Origin: Garcia nutans
Taxonomy: Eukaryota > Streptophyta > Magnoliopsida > Malpighiales > Euphorbiaceae
Assembly (NCBI GenBank): GCA_947685225.1
Contig: CANTUV010000035.1
Coordinates: 45,136,001-45,200,000 of the forward strand
Reading direction: 5' to 3'
Length of the DNA stretch: 64,000 nt
The translations under genes and the position numbers were made by a program. Of this stretch, positions 21,115 to 33,154 are shown piece after piece. The notes beneath the pieces are model-generated. The model worked only from the letters and a program-made list of their open reading frames with translations. It had not been told where the DNA came from and searched no databases. Numbering within the stretch: the first letter of the stretch is position 1; the number at the start of each line of letters is the position of its first letter.

Positions 21115-23490
21115 GGGTTTAAATTGAGAAAAGAAAAGTATATGTATATGTGTTTTGGGAGAAATTTAGGGTTTAGAGACAAGTTTATATGTTGTGTATA
21201 TGGTGATATATATAACATATAAGTTGGTCAAAGGGCTTGGTCAAGGGAAGAAGATATTTATATTGTTAAGTGTGAAATTACCAAAGTGGGCAAGAGATAA
21301 TTAAGGGAATTAAAATGTGTATGAGGGTGTTATAGTAATTTTCTTTTGGATGGGTATTTAATGAAGGTTGACTTTGTGTTTTCTTCATCATCATTTCTTC
21401 TTCTTCTTCTTGTGTTGGCCGGCTCACCATAGACAAAGGAAGACAAGAGAACCAAGCAAGGTTTTGATGTTTGTAGCTCAAAAGTTGAAGGAGATTTCAA
21501 GAAATCAAGTTGAGGAATTGTGGAATTTCTTCATTTAAGGTAAGAAATCTCTTGTTTTCTTTGGTTATTTTGAAGTGGTGTTGGATGTGAATTAGGGTTT
21601 GGTTGATTTTGTGATTTGGTGTGTTTGATATGTGTTTGCAAGTGTTAGAATAGATTTTAAGTTAAAAGATGGAATTGGTGTTGGTTTGGTTGTGAATATG
21701 GTAAGATTTGTGGAGGATGTTAGTGGAGAGTCAAGAGTGAAGTTGGAGTTAGAGTTTTGGAATGGTTTGTGTTTAAATGTATTATGAATGTTGTGTGAAG
21801 TGATTCTTGTGTTGAATTTGTGTTTAGAACATTGATTTCATTCATTTGAACCATGCTATATTGTGTATGATGAGTTGAAGTGCAATTAGAGGAGAGTTGT
21901 GCATTTTAGGGTTTTGGTGTTGGGTGACACGGCCAAGTCATGAAAATTTGGGAGTGTTGGATTGGTTTTTGAGAGACACGGCCGTGTCCCTTAGCCGTGT
22001 TCACTACTGGATGTTGGTGTTGGGAGACACGGCCACAAGCTTGGCCGTGTCCTATGCCCGTGTTTACTACTGTCAAGTGAGGTTGAGAGACACAGCCACA
22101 AGCTTGGCCGTGTCCCTCAAAGGTGCTGCTCGTGTCCCTCCAATGTGTTGGTTAGGGTTTTATTTCTTTGTTCTAATTGCATTGTTTTGGTTTTCCAAGG
22201 GTAGGTTGGTCCCTAAACCTAACCCTAAACACTTTAAAAACACTTGAATCAATGAAAGATATAATCAAATGCATGTGTAAGGTCCTAAAATTATGAATCA
22301 TATCAATTGTTCTTTGCCCTAATTGCATTGTTGAGATTGAACAATGTTATGTTATGCATTGTGAATGGTAATGTGTTTCATGAGTAATATACATTGAAAT
22401 TGAAATGTATATCAAAGATGAAATGATAATTCAAATAAGACATGATATGAGATAATGCCATTGTGTTTGGCTATGATGATGCATTTGAAAGAAATAAGGC
22501 ATGTTTGCCTAAATGTTGTTGAGAATTGAGAATGAAAATGATCATTGAATAATAAATGAATTGTGTGGCTAATGTGTTATTCCATTTTCAGAGTTGGTTG
22601 TTGGTGGCATGCCTAATAAGTGTAACAATCTCTTGAAGTTAGGTTGGATTGAATCCTTGAAGCCTAATTGAGATGTTACCACCCTTGAAGCTAGGTTGGG
22701 TTAGTTCTTGAAGCCAAGTTGGGTAGAAGCTTAGCATGCTTTGCTCCCCTTGAAGCTTGGTTGAACTTAATCCTTGAAGCCTAGTTGGGTATATGATATT
22801 GATAAATGTGATAACAAACCAAAGCATTAACTCTGAAAATTGAATGGCATATTAGTGTGTCTTGGGCCCATGCTTGTCTTTGTTTAGTGTTGTTTATGAA
22901 TGGTTAAATGAATACTAATGAGGTATATGAAAAGATATTGAAATGTGATATGTAATGTGAAAGTATGTTGTTAGTTTTGCACATATGATGTTACATGTAT
23001 AATATGGATTGAGAAATGACATTGCATTGCACTAAGTCATAGCATTTGCATGATTATCTTACTAAGCCGTTGGCTTAGCGCGATAGTGTTTAATCGCGCA
23101 GGTAATAGAGTTGATAGAGTTGAACCCGAGAGTTCATCAAGACCAAGTGAGAGTAGACCTTGAAGAATCCATTTTGGGAGCTTAAAGATCAGAGCAAACT
23201 TGCCAATCATGTATATTTCTTTATATTTTGTAAAGAAATGTTTAATATGTAAATATGTACATATTTTATAACTTCCGCTGTGTAATATTTAAATGTATAT
23301 ATATATATAACTAATATGTTTTGTTTTATAAGTAAATGATCTACTTTTCTATAATGTATAATGATAAGGGTATTGAATCAAGTTTAAAGTGTTTTGAATG
23401 TTAAGAAAACCGTAGCATCCCTATGTTTGGTGCACTTATGCTACATTGTTGTGGTTGTAGTGTGTGTGCATTGGATATGGGGGTGTTACA
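21041..23490 (+). mobile_element. 3' LTR of the chromovirus
   Basis: Same content as the 5' LTR, with (TTG)11 at its start. By eye it differs at five single bases, two of them CG/CA pairs in the palindrome array. Confidence 0.95.
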
Positions 23491-24648
23491 AACAACGTCT
23501 TAGTTTTGAAAACTATAAAATCCCAAATCATGCTTTCAAACTTACCAAAGCACTATATGGATTGAAACAAGCACCAAGGGCTTGGTATGATAGGCGTAGT
23601 GCACATTTGCTTGAAAATGATTTTTCAAAAGGCAAAGTGGACACAATTCTCATTGTTAAAAAGAATAAGCATGATATCTTAATTGTGCAAATATATATTG
23701 ATGACATTATATTTGGTCCTACTAATGAATATTTGTGCAAGGAATTTGCTTCTTGTATGGCTAGGGATTTGAAATGAGCATGATGGGTGAACTTAAATTC
23801 TTCCCTAGACTACAAATCAAGCAATGCAAAGATGGGATCTTCATTAACCAATCTATGTACACAAAGGAACTCATCAAGAAATTTGGAATGGATGGTTGCA
23901 AGACTAGCAAGACTCCCATGATTACATCATTAAAGCTTAACAAAGATGAAAGTGTTAAAGTAGTAGATGAGAAGAAATATCAAGGTATTATTGGATCACT
24001 ACTTTACTTAACCGCCTTTAGACTCGGTATAATGTATAATGATATTTATGTGCTAGATTTCAATCTTGTCCTAAAGAATCACACTTAAATGCCACTAAAA
24101 GAATTTTGAAATACTTAAATGGTACATTGCATTTAGGCCTTTAGTATCCTAGAAATACATCATTTGACATTTTAGGTTTTTCGGATGCAGATTATGCCAG
24201 TAGTCTCTTAGATAGAAAAAGAATTATCGGGGCATGTCATTTTCTTGGTGATTGCCTAGTTTTTTGGTTTAGCAAGAAATAAGTGTCGGTTGCTTTGTCT
24301 ATGGCAGAAGCCGAATATGTTGTGGCATGTTTTTGTTGCACATAAGTGTTATGGATGAGGCAATAATTGCTTGACTATGGAAAGGTGTTTGATCATATTC
24401 CCATTAAATGTGATAACACTAATGCCATTAACTTATCCAAGAATCCAATCCAACACTCTAGGTCTAAACATATAGATATTAGACATCATTTCTTAAGGGA
24501 TAATGTACAAAATAAAAATATTATCTCAGAATTCATTGATACAAATAACAAACTTGCTGATATCTTCACTAAACATTTGAATGAAGATAGGCTAAACTTC
24601 ATTAAGCATAATTTAGGTATGATTGATGGAACCTCATTATATGAATAA
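23491..24648 (+). pseudogene. Copia RT C-terminal part and RNase H
   Basis: Resumes RT directly after the chromovirus TSD with FENYKIPNHAFKL and ALYGLKQAPRAWYD, then the active-site block QIYIDDIIFG (about 23690-23717). A stop/frame change at 23774 precedes MMGELKFFPRLQI and QSMYTKELIKKFGM. RNase H follows with SDADYAS, LDRKR, the AEAEYV block near 24305-24320, and NKLADIFTKHLNEDRLNF near the end. Several further stops lie at 24088, 24142, 24281 and 24343. The ORF ends with MIDGTSLYE at 24648. Sequence order and motifs are those of plant copia elements; it is not functional. Confidence 0.9.
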
Positions 24649-25242
24649 TTGTTAGATATTGATGTGTTTGATGAACCTTTATCTCCTTTCATGACATCAA
24701 TTTTGATCATACTTTGATCTTGCCAAAATCTATCTCATTTGTTTCCTTCCATTTCTCTATTTCTTGTTAAGTGTGATCACCCTACCTGGTATCACGGTCG
24801 CGAGCTCACTAGCTAGGTTCATTCGAGATGACCCTTCAGTAAGAGATTGGACAGGGCTGATGGATGGTAGTGAGAATCTTAAAAGTCTCAACCATTACAA
24901 GCCTTCTCTCAGGTTGTGAGCATACCTCACTGTATAACGGTCACACCATAGGTTATCGTGAGCGTCCTTATGCCAAAAGGCGGTTGCACTCTTTACACTC
25001 TATACAAATTTTTTTAACCATTGGCAGTGTGTCAAATAGTGTTTTTCCATATTTTTAATAGTTATAAATGGCTATTTTCCATGATCTCTCTATTTAAGAC
25101 CACTTAACTTTAGTTACATGTTTCTTTAATCACTCATAACATATAAACTTCCCTCTAAAACTCCAAATCCTCTCAAATCCCTCTCTCTCTCTCTCTCTCA
25201 AGTATACTCTATTTTTCCAGATTTTTCACTTCTCTTACTTTC
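24649..25242 (+). other. Copia spacer between pol and the extra 3' ORF
   Basis: Non-coding. It contains a patch with less AT (about 24780-24990) in which 'tatcacggtcgcgagctcac' is mirrored in part by 'ggttatcgtgagcg', and a CT microsatellite at 25181-25199. I recognise no known motif. Confidence 0.5.
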
Positions 25243-26653
25243 AATGGCCCTAAGAAGAAGATACCATCCAAAGGAAAGGAGAAGGGAAAGAAACCTTCAG
25301 GTATAACCATTAGGGAACCACAAAAGGCTCCTCTATCTCCTCCACCATCTAGAAGAAGTGAGAAAATCTATAAACCTCACCATCAAACCATAGAGGAAGA
25401 CATTAGATACGTAATGCTAAAAGAAAGAAGATGGTGGGAACCAAATTTCCCTTTGGAGGTATACTTACTGCCCTTAACATTAAGGAAGAAATTGATGGAT
25501 TGCTTGATGTCCTTGGATGGAGGAAATTTGTTTTTCCTGAAGAGGTAGGTTATCCTAGCCTTAGCAAAGAATTTCTAATGTCTCTACAAATTAATAAGAG
25601 TACAATTTTTTTGCTAGGATGGTATGGAGTTAGATTTAAGTTATTTGATCAATATCTTGCCTTGACTCTAGAAGACTTTGGTAGAATTTGGGATTTTCTT
25701 ATAGGTGGAGCCACTTCCTACAATGACATAACCTTCTCCAACCAAACTCTCTCTACCTTTTGGTAAGAAATCTCAGTGGAGAAATCTTTTGAGAAAGAAT
25801 CCAAGGATAGACACATTAAGTCCCTCACATATTGGATGCTCCATAGGATCATAACCTGTACCATCCATCAAAGGGCTAATGGAAATGAGAAAGTCACCAA
25901 AAGACACATAATCTTCCTATATTCCTTTACCCACAACATTCCAATGAATTCTCTAAAATTCTTGATTGACACTCTTTATCACCATGCTATCACAAGGTCT
26001 GGAACCTTCTTCTTATCCTCCCAAATTACCCAAATAGCTACACACTCGAACTTGCTCAATGATCCTAACCTAGCTACCTTGAGGAACCCATTTAACCTTG
26101 CCTCTAGTGCCATCACCATGGAATATTTAGAACATACTGGTTGTGTGAAAAAGGTTGATGGTTCTTATGTTTACTTCTTTCCAAGAAGGGAGTTGTGGAT
26201 AGACATAAGAAAAGGCCAAGGTACTCTATAGTAGGTGAAGGAGATTCTATGGAAGTTGTTATAGAAATGCCTCACAAAGCTTCAACTTCCAAACCTAGCA
26301 AAGTTAGCTCTGCAACAAAACTCATTCTAAGGGCCATCAAATCTCTTTCCAGGAAGCTCTCTCACTTCAAAAGGGATGTATCTAAGAGATTTCAACACTT
26401 GAACAAAAGAATTGATCTTATATCCCACATGCACCATGATCTTTATGACATGCAAGGAAAAATGGAGTTACCTTAATGTGATCTTAAAGATTGGGATGTA
26501 AGTGATCATATAGAGAGTCCCTTTGAAGAAGAAGAATATGTGGAAGAAGTCATCAGCACCGACTCTAGCAGCAAGGTGGAAGCTCCTCTTGACAAGGGAA
26601 AGGCTCCTATGGAAGAAGAAGAAGAGCTAGAAGAAAAAGAAGAATCCGATTAA
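25243..26653 (+). pseudogene. Extra 3' ORF of the copia element (plant-transposon-protein-like)
   Basis: A broken ORF downstream of pol. It begins with a lysine-rich segment (KKKIPSKGKEKGKKPSG). A globular part follows (about 25431-26231) with FPFGGILTALNIKEEI, LGWRKFVFPEE and YPSLSKEFLMS, then a basic coiled-coil-like segment (26275-26475) and an acidic Glu-rich tail ending at 26653. Frame changes lie near 25245, near 25440 and near 26195-26230, with a TAA at 25763 and another at 26474. The globular part resembles the ORF1/putative plant transposon protein family found next to pol in some plant elements. Sireviruses often carry such a 3' ORF, sometimes called env-like. Its function is unknown. 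Confidence 0.6.
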
Positions 26654-27098
26654 CTTGTCCATTACATATTTTCCTTTGTTTTTGTTATGTTTTTCTTTAA
26701 TGTTCTTAATGTTTTTTTTTCTTTCTTTAATGTTTTCAATGTTTGATGTTGCAAAATTTAATGCTTACAGTCTTCTCATGTCTAATGTTTCTTTCTTACT
26801 AATCAATGGATCAATTTTATGTTTAATGTTTATGTTTCCCTTTTTTTCTTATTTTGCTTATGATTCTCTTTTTATTTAATGTTTATTTTTGGCATTGATA
26901 AAGGGGGAGAAAAGTAGACATGATGATATGAAAAGCAATTTAATTGAAAACATATCACTTTAGATAATGCATATATTTAGGGGGAGAATAAGAAAACTTA
27001 AAAAACACAAGGTGTTAACCTATAAACCTATAAACAAGATTTCCATATTTTTTTTTATCATCATTCCATTTGATTGCCAAAGTCAAAAGGGGGGAGAT
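26654..27098 (+). other. Copia 3' non-coding region with three polypurine tracts
   Basis: T-rich region, then three purine tracts: AAAGGGGGAGAAAAG (26900-26914), AGGGGGAGAATAAG (26979-26992) and AAAAGGGGGGAGATT (27085-27098), the last abutting the LTR. Multiple copies of this tract are a recognised Sirevirus trait. Confidence 0.8.
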
Positions 27099-28430
27099 TG
27101 TTAGCCAAGTAATCTCAATTTTGATCTTTGACATGCAAATTGAATGATTCATTTAACATGTTTATAAGATACTTGTTGTAGGAATAGGTTCCTTAACATA
27201 TAGCCAGAATAGGACACTTTGCGCGGTCATTACAGGATCAAGGATGACCACCCCCTATGATTTGAAGAACAAGTTGCCTCACAGCAAGGTTAGCGGTCAG
27301 AATCTCGACCTTGTCGGTGATTGTAATCCACAATCTGCAACCGTCCAATAGTTGGGATGACTGTAGATGAAGTGACCAAATCTTCAACATTTCTAGTAGG
27401 GAACACTGTGACACGCACGGTTGAAAGAACAGTCTCTCTGAACACTCTCATGATAGTTACAACAATGTCGCGACTGTCCATGCAATTTTTAGAGAAAATC
27501 ACATAACTGACAATAGTGTTCACATCCTTGGGTGTGTTCAGAAGTTTGACGTGAGATGCCAAATCTGACTGTTATTCTATACCTAGTGCGACTGCAACTT
27601 TCATATTTTGATGGAATTTTATGTTGTCCAGCCAAAGAGTGCCACATGGAATGATCGTTGAAAACCCACTTCTAGATTCAAAAAGGGTGATTGCACCTCT
27701 ACCTTGGGCAACCATCTCGACAACCACAGCACGGGCAAGATTCCACTAGCAGAGCACTCACATTCAATAGTTGAAACTTTTTTTAATGTAGCGACCATCC
27801 CATATTGAAGGACGACTACCCTGAGCATCTAGGCAACCATCCTCTGGCCCGGGATGGCCATTATCTTGTTAAAACTTCTATCAACATAAGGACTAGCCTA
27901 CCAAGATTCATTTCACAAATTATAATGACTAGTTAGACCATATTGGCTATAAATACACCTAGAACTATCTTATGAAAAATCTTTCAATTGTAATAGCCAA
28001 GCAACACACTTTCATTTTTACTACGATTAACATTTGAATTGTATGAGTGTTGGGTGTGAGTATTAAACACCAAATTGTAAAGTTTGAGTGTGAGCTTGGA
28101 AACACTTAGGTTGTGAGAGTGAGCCTGGGAAAACTCTTGTAAGGGTTGTGAGGTGTGATCTAAAACCATTGTAAAGTTTGGTGTGAGCTTGTGAAAACAC
28201 TAAGTTAGAGTTAAGCTTGTAAAAACTCAAAGTTAGTGGAACCTTAATAAGTTGTTAAGGAAGTGGATGTAGGATCAAGGTGAATCCGAACCACTATAAA
28301 TCTTTCTGTTCATTATTCCATCTTCTACATTTCTTGACATTGAATTTTGAGTTTAGAAATTTGAATTTACCAACATTCTTCAAACCAAACAATTTACCCC
28401 CTCCCTCATAGTTGCCATCTTGGGACAACA
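27099..28430 (+). mobile_element. 3' LTR of the Sirevirus-like copia element
   Basis: Starts TGTTAGCC straight after the polypurine tract and ends CTTGGGACAACA at 28430. The ending 'ccccctcc...gttgccatcttgggacaaca' is of the kind I know from Sirevirus LTR ends. About 1.33 kb. Small ORFs inside (27290-27562, 27619-27828) have no recognisable domain and are not called as genes. Confidence 0.8.
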
Positions 28431-30178
28431 CTATATAAATATAATACATAGGTTCTAAAATAAGCATTTTTCATAAAAATCTTTGGAAAAAATTCACCAG
28501 AGTTTTGTCCGTAATTTGGACATTCGTCAAATTTCAACAAAAACACAACATGCACCAAAAACACTCCCAATCATATATATTTATCAACACACATGTAAAA
28601 CCCACATTATATAATTTATCCAAAACATTCTTTATAATTTATATTATATACTTCAAAAACATAGCATAATGTACGTAATATCACGATGTACTATATAATA
28701 TAAAATATATACATGCTGACAGTGTCTCTGATCTTGATGCTCTGAAAATTAACTCTACAATCAACTCTATCACCTGTGCGATGAATTACAATCGCGCTAA
28801 GCTAAAAGCCTAACAGTACAAATTTTGATAACAATAAAACTTAAATACAATGCCAATGCATAATGCATTTGTATGCTATGTCGCAATGTGGCATACAAGT
28901 TCACTTTTAAAGCATGATCTTTCATCTTTTATAATTCACATAAACACATACACAAGCATGGGCCCAAACAAACTAATACATTATTCAAATCATAGAGTTA
29001 CTGTTTTGGTCCAAATTGACATCAAGTGTCTAGCCCCGAAGGCAAATCAAAGTAATGCTCAAAACCTAGCCTTAAAGGCAAATCATATTACAGTGACTCC
29101 AAGCGTCTAGCTCCGAAGGCAAATCATGTATCAATGTTGTATAGCATCTAGCCCGAAGGCAAATAATGAGGATAACCTCATAGGCATACCGCCAAACACA
29201 AAACTCTGAAAAATGAATAACATACTAAGCAGCTAATTATTTCATATTTTCCATCATCAATTTTCTTTCTCATTTTCCCATAATCAACTAGGCACGTTGC
29301 CTCATTTCTCATTATCAAAATCCTAAATCAATACTACTTTGTTCAAACTCTATCCAACTTAACTAAATCTATCATTTGACTTTAAAATCCATATTCATGC
29401 ATCAAAACAACACATTTAGAACTAAATTGCATAATTACATCACATGAATTCAAAAACCCAAAAGTTTCATAACCCTAAATTTTCTCTCTTCACCAAACTT
29501 CACTCAACCTCAACCATTTCTTCAATCCAACCTTAAAATCATTATTAGCTACTCAAAACAACTTCATTCATACCCAATTAAGCAACTAAATCATACCATT
29601 TCAAAAGTCCAAAATCAACATATTCTCAATTTCCATGGAAATTCAAAGAAACAAGTTGGAAACTTATTCAAGTGGAAAACACCAAATCTTCACTTGAAAC
29701 CTTGAAAATCCTTCAATTTTGGAAGCTTGGAAGAAGCAAAACCTTGAGCTTGGACATCCATAGAGTTTGAGTTTGAAGAAGGAAGAAGAAGAAGATGATA
29801 AACTTTGAATTTTCTCTTTCCTTCCACTTTCATTTTTAACCTTATATATATATATATTATTTTATTAATTTTTTAATTAATTTTTTAATTATTCAATAAA
29901 AATAATAATTTTCCTCTTCCATCCAAAAATAAATCATTTTTGAATTATTTAAATAATTTTTAATCTCCAAAGTATATTTACAAAAATGCCATTGGGCCTT
30001 TGACTTTTTATTTAAAAGAGTTGACTTTTGGTTGACTTGTATATATTATGTATATTTCACATATACATCCCACTTTTTCACTTAAAATCATTCCATTTAC
30101 CATTTAAATTATTTATTTAAATTATCTAATTTAATTTTAATTTATTTTATTTAATTTTTAAAAATTAAGGATATTATA
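28431..30178 (-). mobile_element. Diverged chromovirus-type LTR, left part missing
   Basis: Contains, in reverse, the chromovirus LTR landmarks: 'ctgacagtgtctctgatctt' (28720-28738), the hairpin region (28794-28815), 'caagcatgggccca' (28953-28966), a tandem-repeat slot and the end GGATATTATA (30169-30178, one base off the usual TTACA). Its left part is cut exactly at the copia LTR, so the copia element inserted into this LTR and the rest should lie left of the window. Confidence 0.65.
29015..29170. repeat. Tandem repeat in diverged chromovirus LTR
   Basis: Four imperfect units sharing 'gtctagc(t)ccgaaggcaaat', located in the same LTR slot as the different tandem repeats at 1807-1957 and 15307-15480. 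Confidence 0.7.
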
Positions 30179-30628
30179 GATTCATTGTTGCAAGGAGCAT
30201 GATTCCACCCCAGTGGGTGCTCATAGAAATTTTGTGTATAACCACGCATCACATGCATTATGATAAAGATTTGTTTATTCTATTGCTATTTATTCTATAT
30301 ATATTAGTCCTCATTTGATAATCTGAATAATTCTTACTAATGCGTGAATTATAGAGGAGGCCGATTCTTTGAATCAGGCATATGTGAATCATAAGGATTT
30401 TCAACTAAATTGTTCTTATATATACATAACTTTCTGGAATCATGTTTAAATGGGGTTAGGGATTCCTCAAAAAAGGAATCAAGAAAATGCTACCCCCTAT
30501 CACTTCTCGGTCCTGCTGGGTGGCGACTCCATTCCATATAAGTCTTGTCTATCAGATCCTTAATATCAATAACTTGATAGTGATGAGACTTTAAAATATA
30601 TTGGGCACGGATGGGCTAGGTACTCACA
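30179..30628 (+). mobile_element. 3' end of a degraded Tat-type 5' LTR
   Basis: Diverged match to the end of the Tat LTRs: 'catgattccaccccagtgg', 'gaggaggccgattc', 'ggggttagggattcc', 'gggtggcgactccattcc' and the terminus TACTCACA at 30628. The upstream part was displaced by the LTR at 28431-30178. It is the 5' LTR of the old element whose gag and RT follow. Confidence 0.65.
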
Positions 30629-30629
30629 G

Positions 30630-30647
30630 TGGTGACTCCACTAGGGA
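30630..30647 (+). other. Putative primer-binding site of the old Tat element
   Basis: TGGTGACTCCACTAGGGA starts one base after the LTR end and begins with the TGG expected from a CCA tRNA end. It resembles the TGGCGACTC-type sites of Tat-lineage elements, which I associate with an arginine tRNA (from memory; the tRNA is not confirmed). Confidence 0.6.
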
Positions 30648-31481
30648 CATGTGACAAGTTGGTTCCATTGATTCATGTATTAGTAATTTTTATTAAGATA
30701 ATCAAAAAATAGTTGCATTTGCAGTAGTTGCATTATGTGTGTGTGAGTTAGTATGCCTAAATTACTCGTGTTATATGGTGAAAGGGATACTATATGCTTC
30801 ATTCAAGATATGGAGAATGGACACCACATAACCACTTGAATGCCTAGTACCCCGGGTATATTTTGGCTGCGGGAGCTTAAGACTTATTGACCTTGGACTA
30901 AAGCACATTTAATAAGCTAAGAAATTTTCATTTAGGAAAGCCAATGCGTTTATGGTTAATAAATTTTTAGCTTACCTTGATAAAATCCTTGTCTTTTGCC
31001 ACCATGAACAAAACAATGAATTTATCATTAAAAGCTTAAAAATTTTTACCCATAAGAGAACTTCTTTATTGGTGAAACTTTTCTTTAGTATGGCTGAAAT
31101 AAAGATTTTATGGGGAATTTACTTTTTGGTAATTTTCTATAAAATAAAGATATACAAAAGTGAAAGTTTCAAAGAGAGCCTTAGGATTTTCATCACAAGA
31201 ATTACCCCTTATTGGTAATTACTATAAACCAAAGTACCTAGGAAAAGAGACTCATTAGTGAAGATGTGTGTAGTGTGAGGTTCCGCTAGAAACTAGGGAA
31301 GAAGTTCCATTAAACAAATAAGGTATGCACTCTGAAGCATTTTCTCTAACATGTACATTCATTCATCCATTCATTTTCTAATTTTTCAGACCTGGATTGA
31401 ATAATTGTAGAAGCCAATGACGACACAACATCCAGGGAAACTTTAACTTCAACAAAGTCAATCATTGATACCCGTAGAGAC
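30648..31481 (+). other. Leader of the old Tat element, no gene seen
   Basis: AT-rich, many stops in all frames, no recognised motif between the primer-binding site and gag. Confidence 0.5.
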
Positions 31482-32690
31482 ATGGATAAGGAAAAAATCA
31501 AGGCTCTTGTAGGCTATGAGGTAGAAGAAATTAAAAATCAAATGGCCCTTATGTTAAAAATTCTCAGAAACATTAGTGCACCCGCTGAACCTACAGAAGG
31601 ATCGGCCATTAATACAAAGAAGAAAGTGAAGATGGCAACCAAAGAGGATGATGATGACATGTTTGATGACTTGGAAGAAGAGTATGACAGGGGAAAGTCC
31701 AAAACCAAGGAAGTTTCAACAGAGTTTGAAAGGGAAATTTTTGAAAGAATGGAGAATCTAGAGAAAAAAATCAAACACTCACAGAAGAGATGACTGAGCT
31801 AGACAAGATGTTCTTAGAAGAATAAATCCTATCATCAGGATTCAAAATGCTAGATATCCCAAAGTTTGATGGCACAGGGAACCCTAAGATTCACTTGAGT
31901 CAATATGTTACTATAATGAAAACCACCCCAGCTACTAATGAACAAATCTTGAAGTGATTTTGTCTATCTCTTACCAAAAATGCAACATGGTGGTACAAAT
32001 CAATTGATCTGGCTACCAAAAACAACTGGAAGATGCTTCGAACATCTTTCATAAAATAGTATGGATATGATGCTGATATAGAGGTATCCTTGATTAAATT
32101 AAAAATAGTAGGGCAAAAACAAGATGAAAGCTTTACAGTGGACATCAAGAGATGGAGAAACACGGTAACCCTTGTTTAGGATAGGCCTTCCGAAAGGGAC
32201 CAGCTTAGATTGATGGTCAAAATTGAAAAAGAAGATGAACTATGCTATGGTTAGGAGTTTCCAAGACCTGTATGATTTGGGGATTCAAATTGAAGAAGCT
32301 GAAAAGGAAGAAACTTGGTATACAGGCCTAAGAAAGACCAACTACCCATCTGCATCCTCTAATCCAAAAACCACTGAAATCAACATAGTTTCCACCCGAA
32401 GATAATTTTTTGACATAGGAAGACCCCAATTCCAAGTATTCAACCACTTAAAAAGCCAAAAGATCCTTGTACCTTTAGAACCTAAGCCATTGCCAAAACA
32501 ATTACCACCTAATTAGGACCCAAATGCCTTCTACCAATTTCACCAAATGCATGGACATGACACTGACCGCTGCATGCATTTAAAGCATGAAATCCAAACC
32601 TTAATTGATAATGGAAAATTCCCTGAACCAACTAAGCCAAACACCAAAAACAACCCACTACCTAGATACAATAATAACCCTCTACTCGCC
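31482..32690 (+). pseudogene. Gag of the old Tat-type element
   Basis: Broken gag read in pieces. An N-terminal charged segment (31482-31793) contains VGYEVEEIKNQMALMLKIL and an acidic run DDDDMFDDLEEE. The capsid region (about 31845-32300) contains MLDIPKFDGTGNPKIHL, WWYKSIDLA and YGYDADIEVSL, with stops at about 31957, 32059 and 32178. The C-terminal block FHQMHGHDTDRCMHLKHEIQ (about 32540-32600) is the degenerate zinc-knuckle region also seen in the gag of elements A and B. Frame changes and stops make it non-functional. Protease and RT of the same element continue at 36844 after the solo LTR insertion. Confidence 0.8.
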
Positions 32691-32967
32691 TACCACATAC
32701 CTCATTGAAATCGGGCTAAGTGAATAAATAGTGATGGCTTCATTCCAAGACGTGGGAATGGAAGTTCGCATGATGACATTTTGGGATATGGTCGATTCAT
32801 AAGGAATAATGGCTTTGAATGGGGAACCTTTTTAGGAGAAGATAGATACGAAAATACATGTTAATAACTCAAGGTCAGGAAAGCCATATGCTAGGGAAGA
32901 ATCAGGAATGAAAGAGTCAGAGGTAAGTAAGGGGAAAAATGAAGAAGTGAAAATAGAATATGATACC
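32691..32967 (+). pseudogene. Gag-protease linker of the old Tat element
   Basis: Readable in pieces only (for example MMTFWDMVDS, with stops). It links gag to the protease region on the other side of the solo LTR. No domain is recognised. Confidence 0.4.
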
Positions 32968-33154
32968 TGTATAACCTTGTTTTCGGCCCTAAACTAGTTC
33001 GGTCTTAATTAAAGATGGCCTAAGTACTTATCGATCCATTCTTAATGGCTCAAACCTATTTTAAGCTTTTATTTTAATTGTTCCAATTGTTATAAAGCCT
33101 AAATGAGTTCGGTTTAGTTTTTAAGACTTTGAAATGGTCAAAAAGCAAGTTTTA

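Larger units (their letters stand above)
13735..23490 (+). mobile_element. Complete Tekay/Del-type Ty3/gypsy chromovirus
   Basis: Two LTRs (13735-16180, 2446 bases; 21041-23490, 2450 bases) flank a primer-binding site, a gag-protease ORF, a pol region with chromodomain, and a polypurine tract. The whole is flanked by AACAA (13730-13734 and 23491-23495) and is inserted in the copia reverse transcriptase. The LTR length difference is explained by two microsatellites ((TTG)9 versus (TTG)11, and a TA run two bases shorter). I find five substitutions by eye, so the insertion is recent. Pol carries one frameshift and two in-frame stops, so the copy is not autonomous as it stands. Confidence 0.96.
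9670..28430 (+). mobile_element. Sirevirus-like Ty1/copia element, right part, with nested insertions
   Basis: Fragments of one copia polyprotein occur in order: GAG-pre-integrase and integrase (9670-10190), integrase end and RT start (12726-13734), RT end and RNase H (23491-24648). Then come a further ORF (25243-26653), three GGGGGAG polypurine tracts and a 3' LTR (27099-28430). Copia order (integrase before RT), the YIDDIIFG motif, an extra 3' ORF and several polypurine tracts point to the Sirevirus lineage. The 5' LTR and gag lie left of the window. Insertions inside it are at 10197-12719 and 13735-23490, and the plus-strand Tat element lies at its left edge. Confidence 0.85.

Noticed and set aside
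27290..27828. Minus-strand ORFs of 90 and 69 residues
   Set aside because: They lie within the copia LTR, show no domain and no support from another copy.
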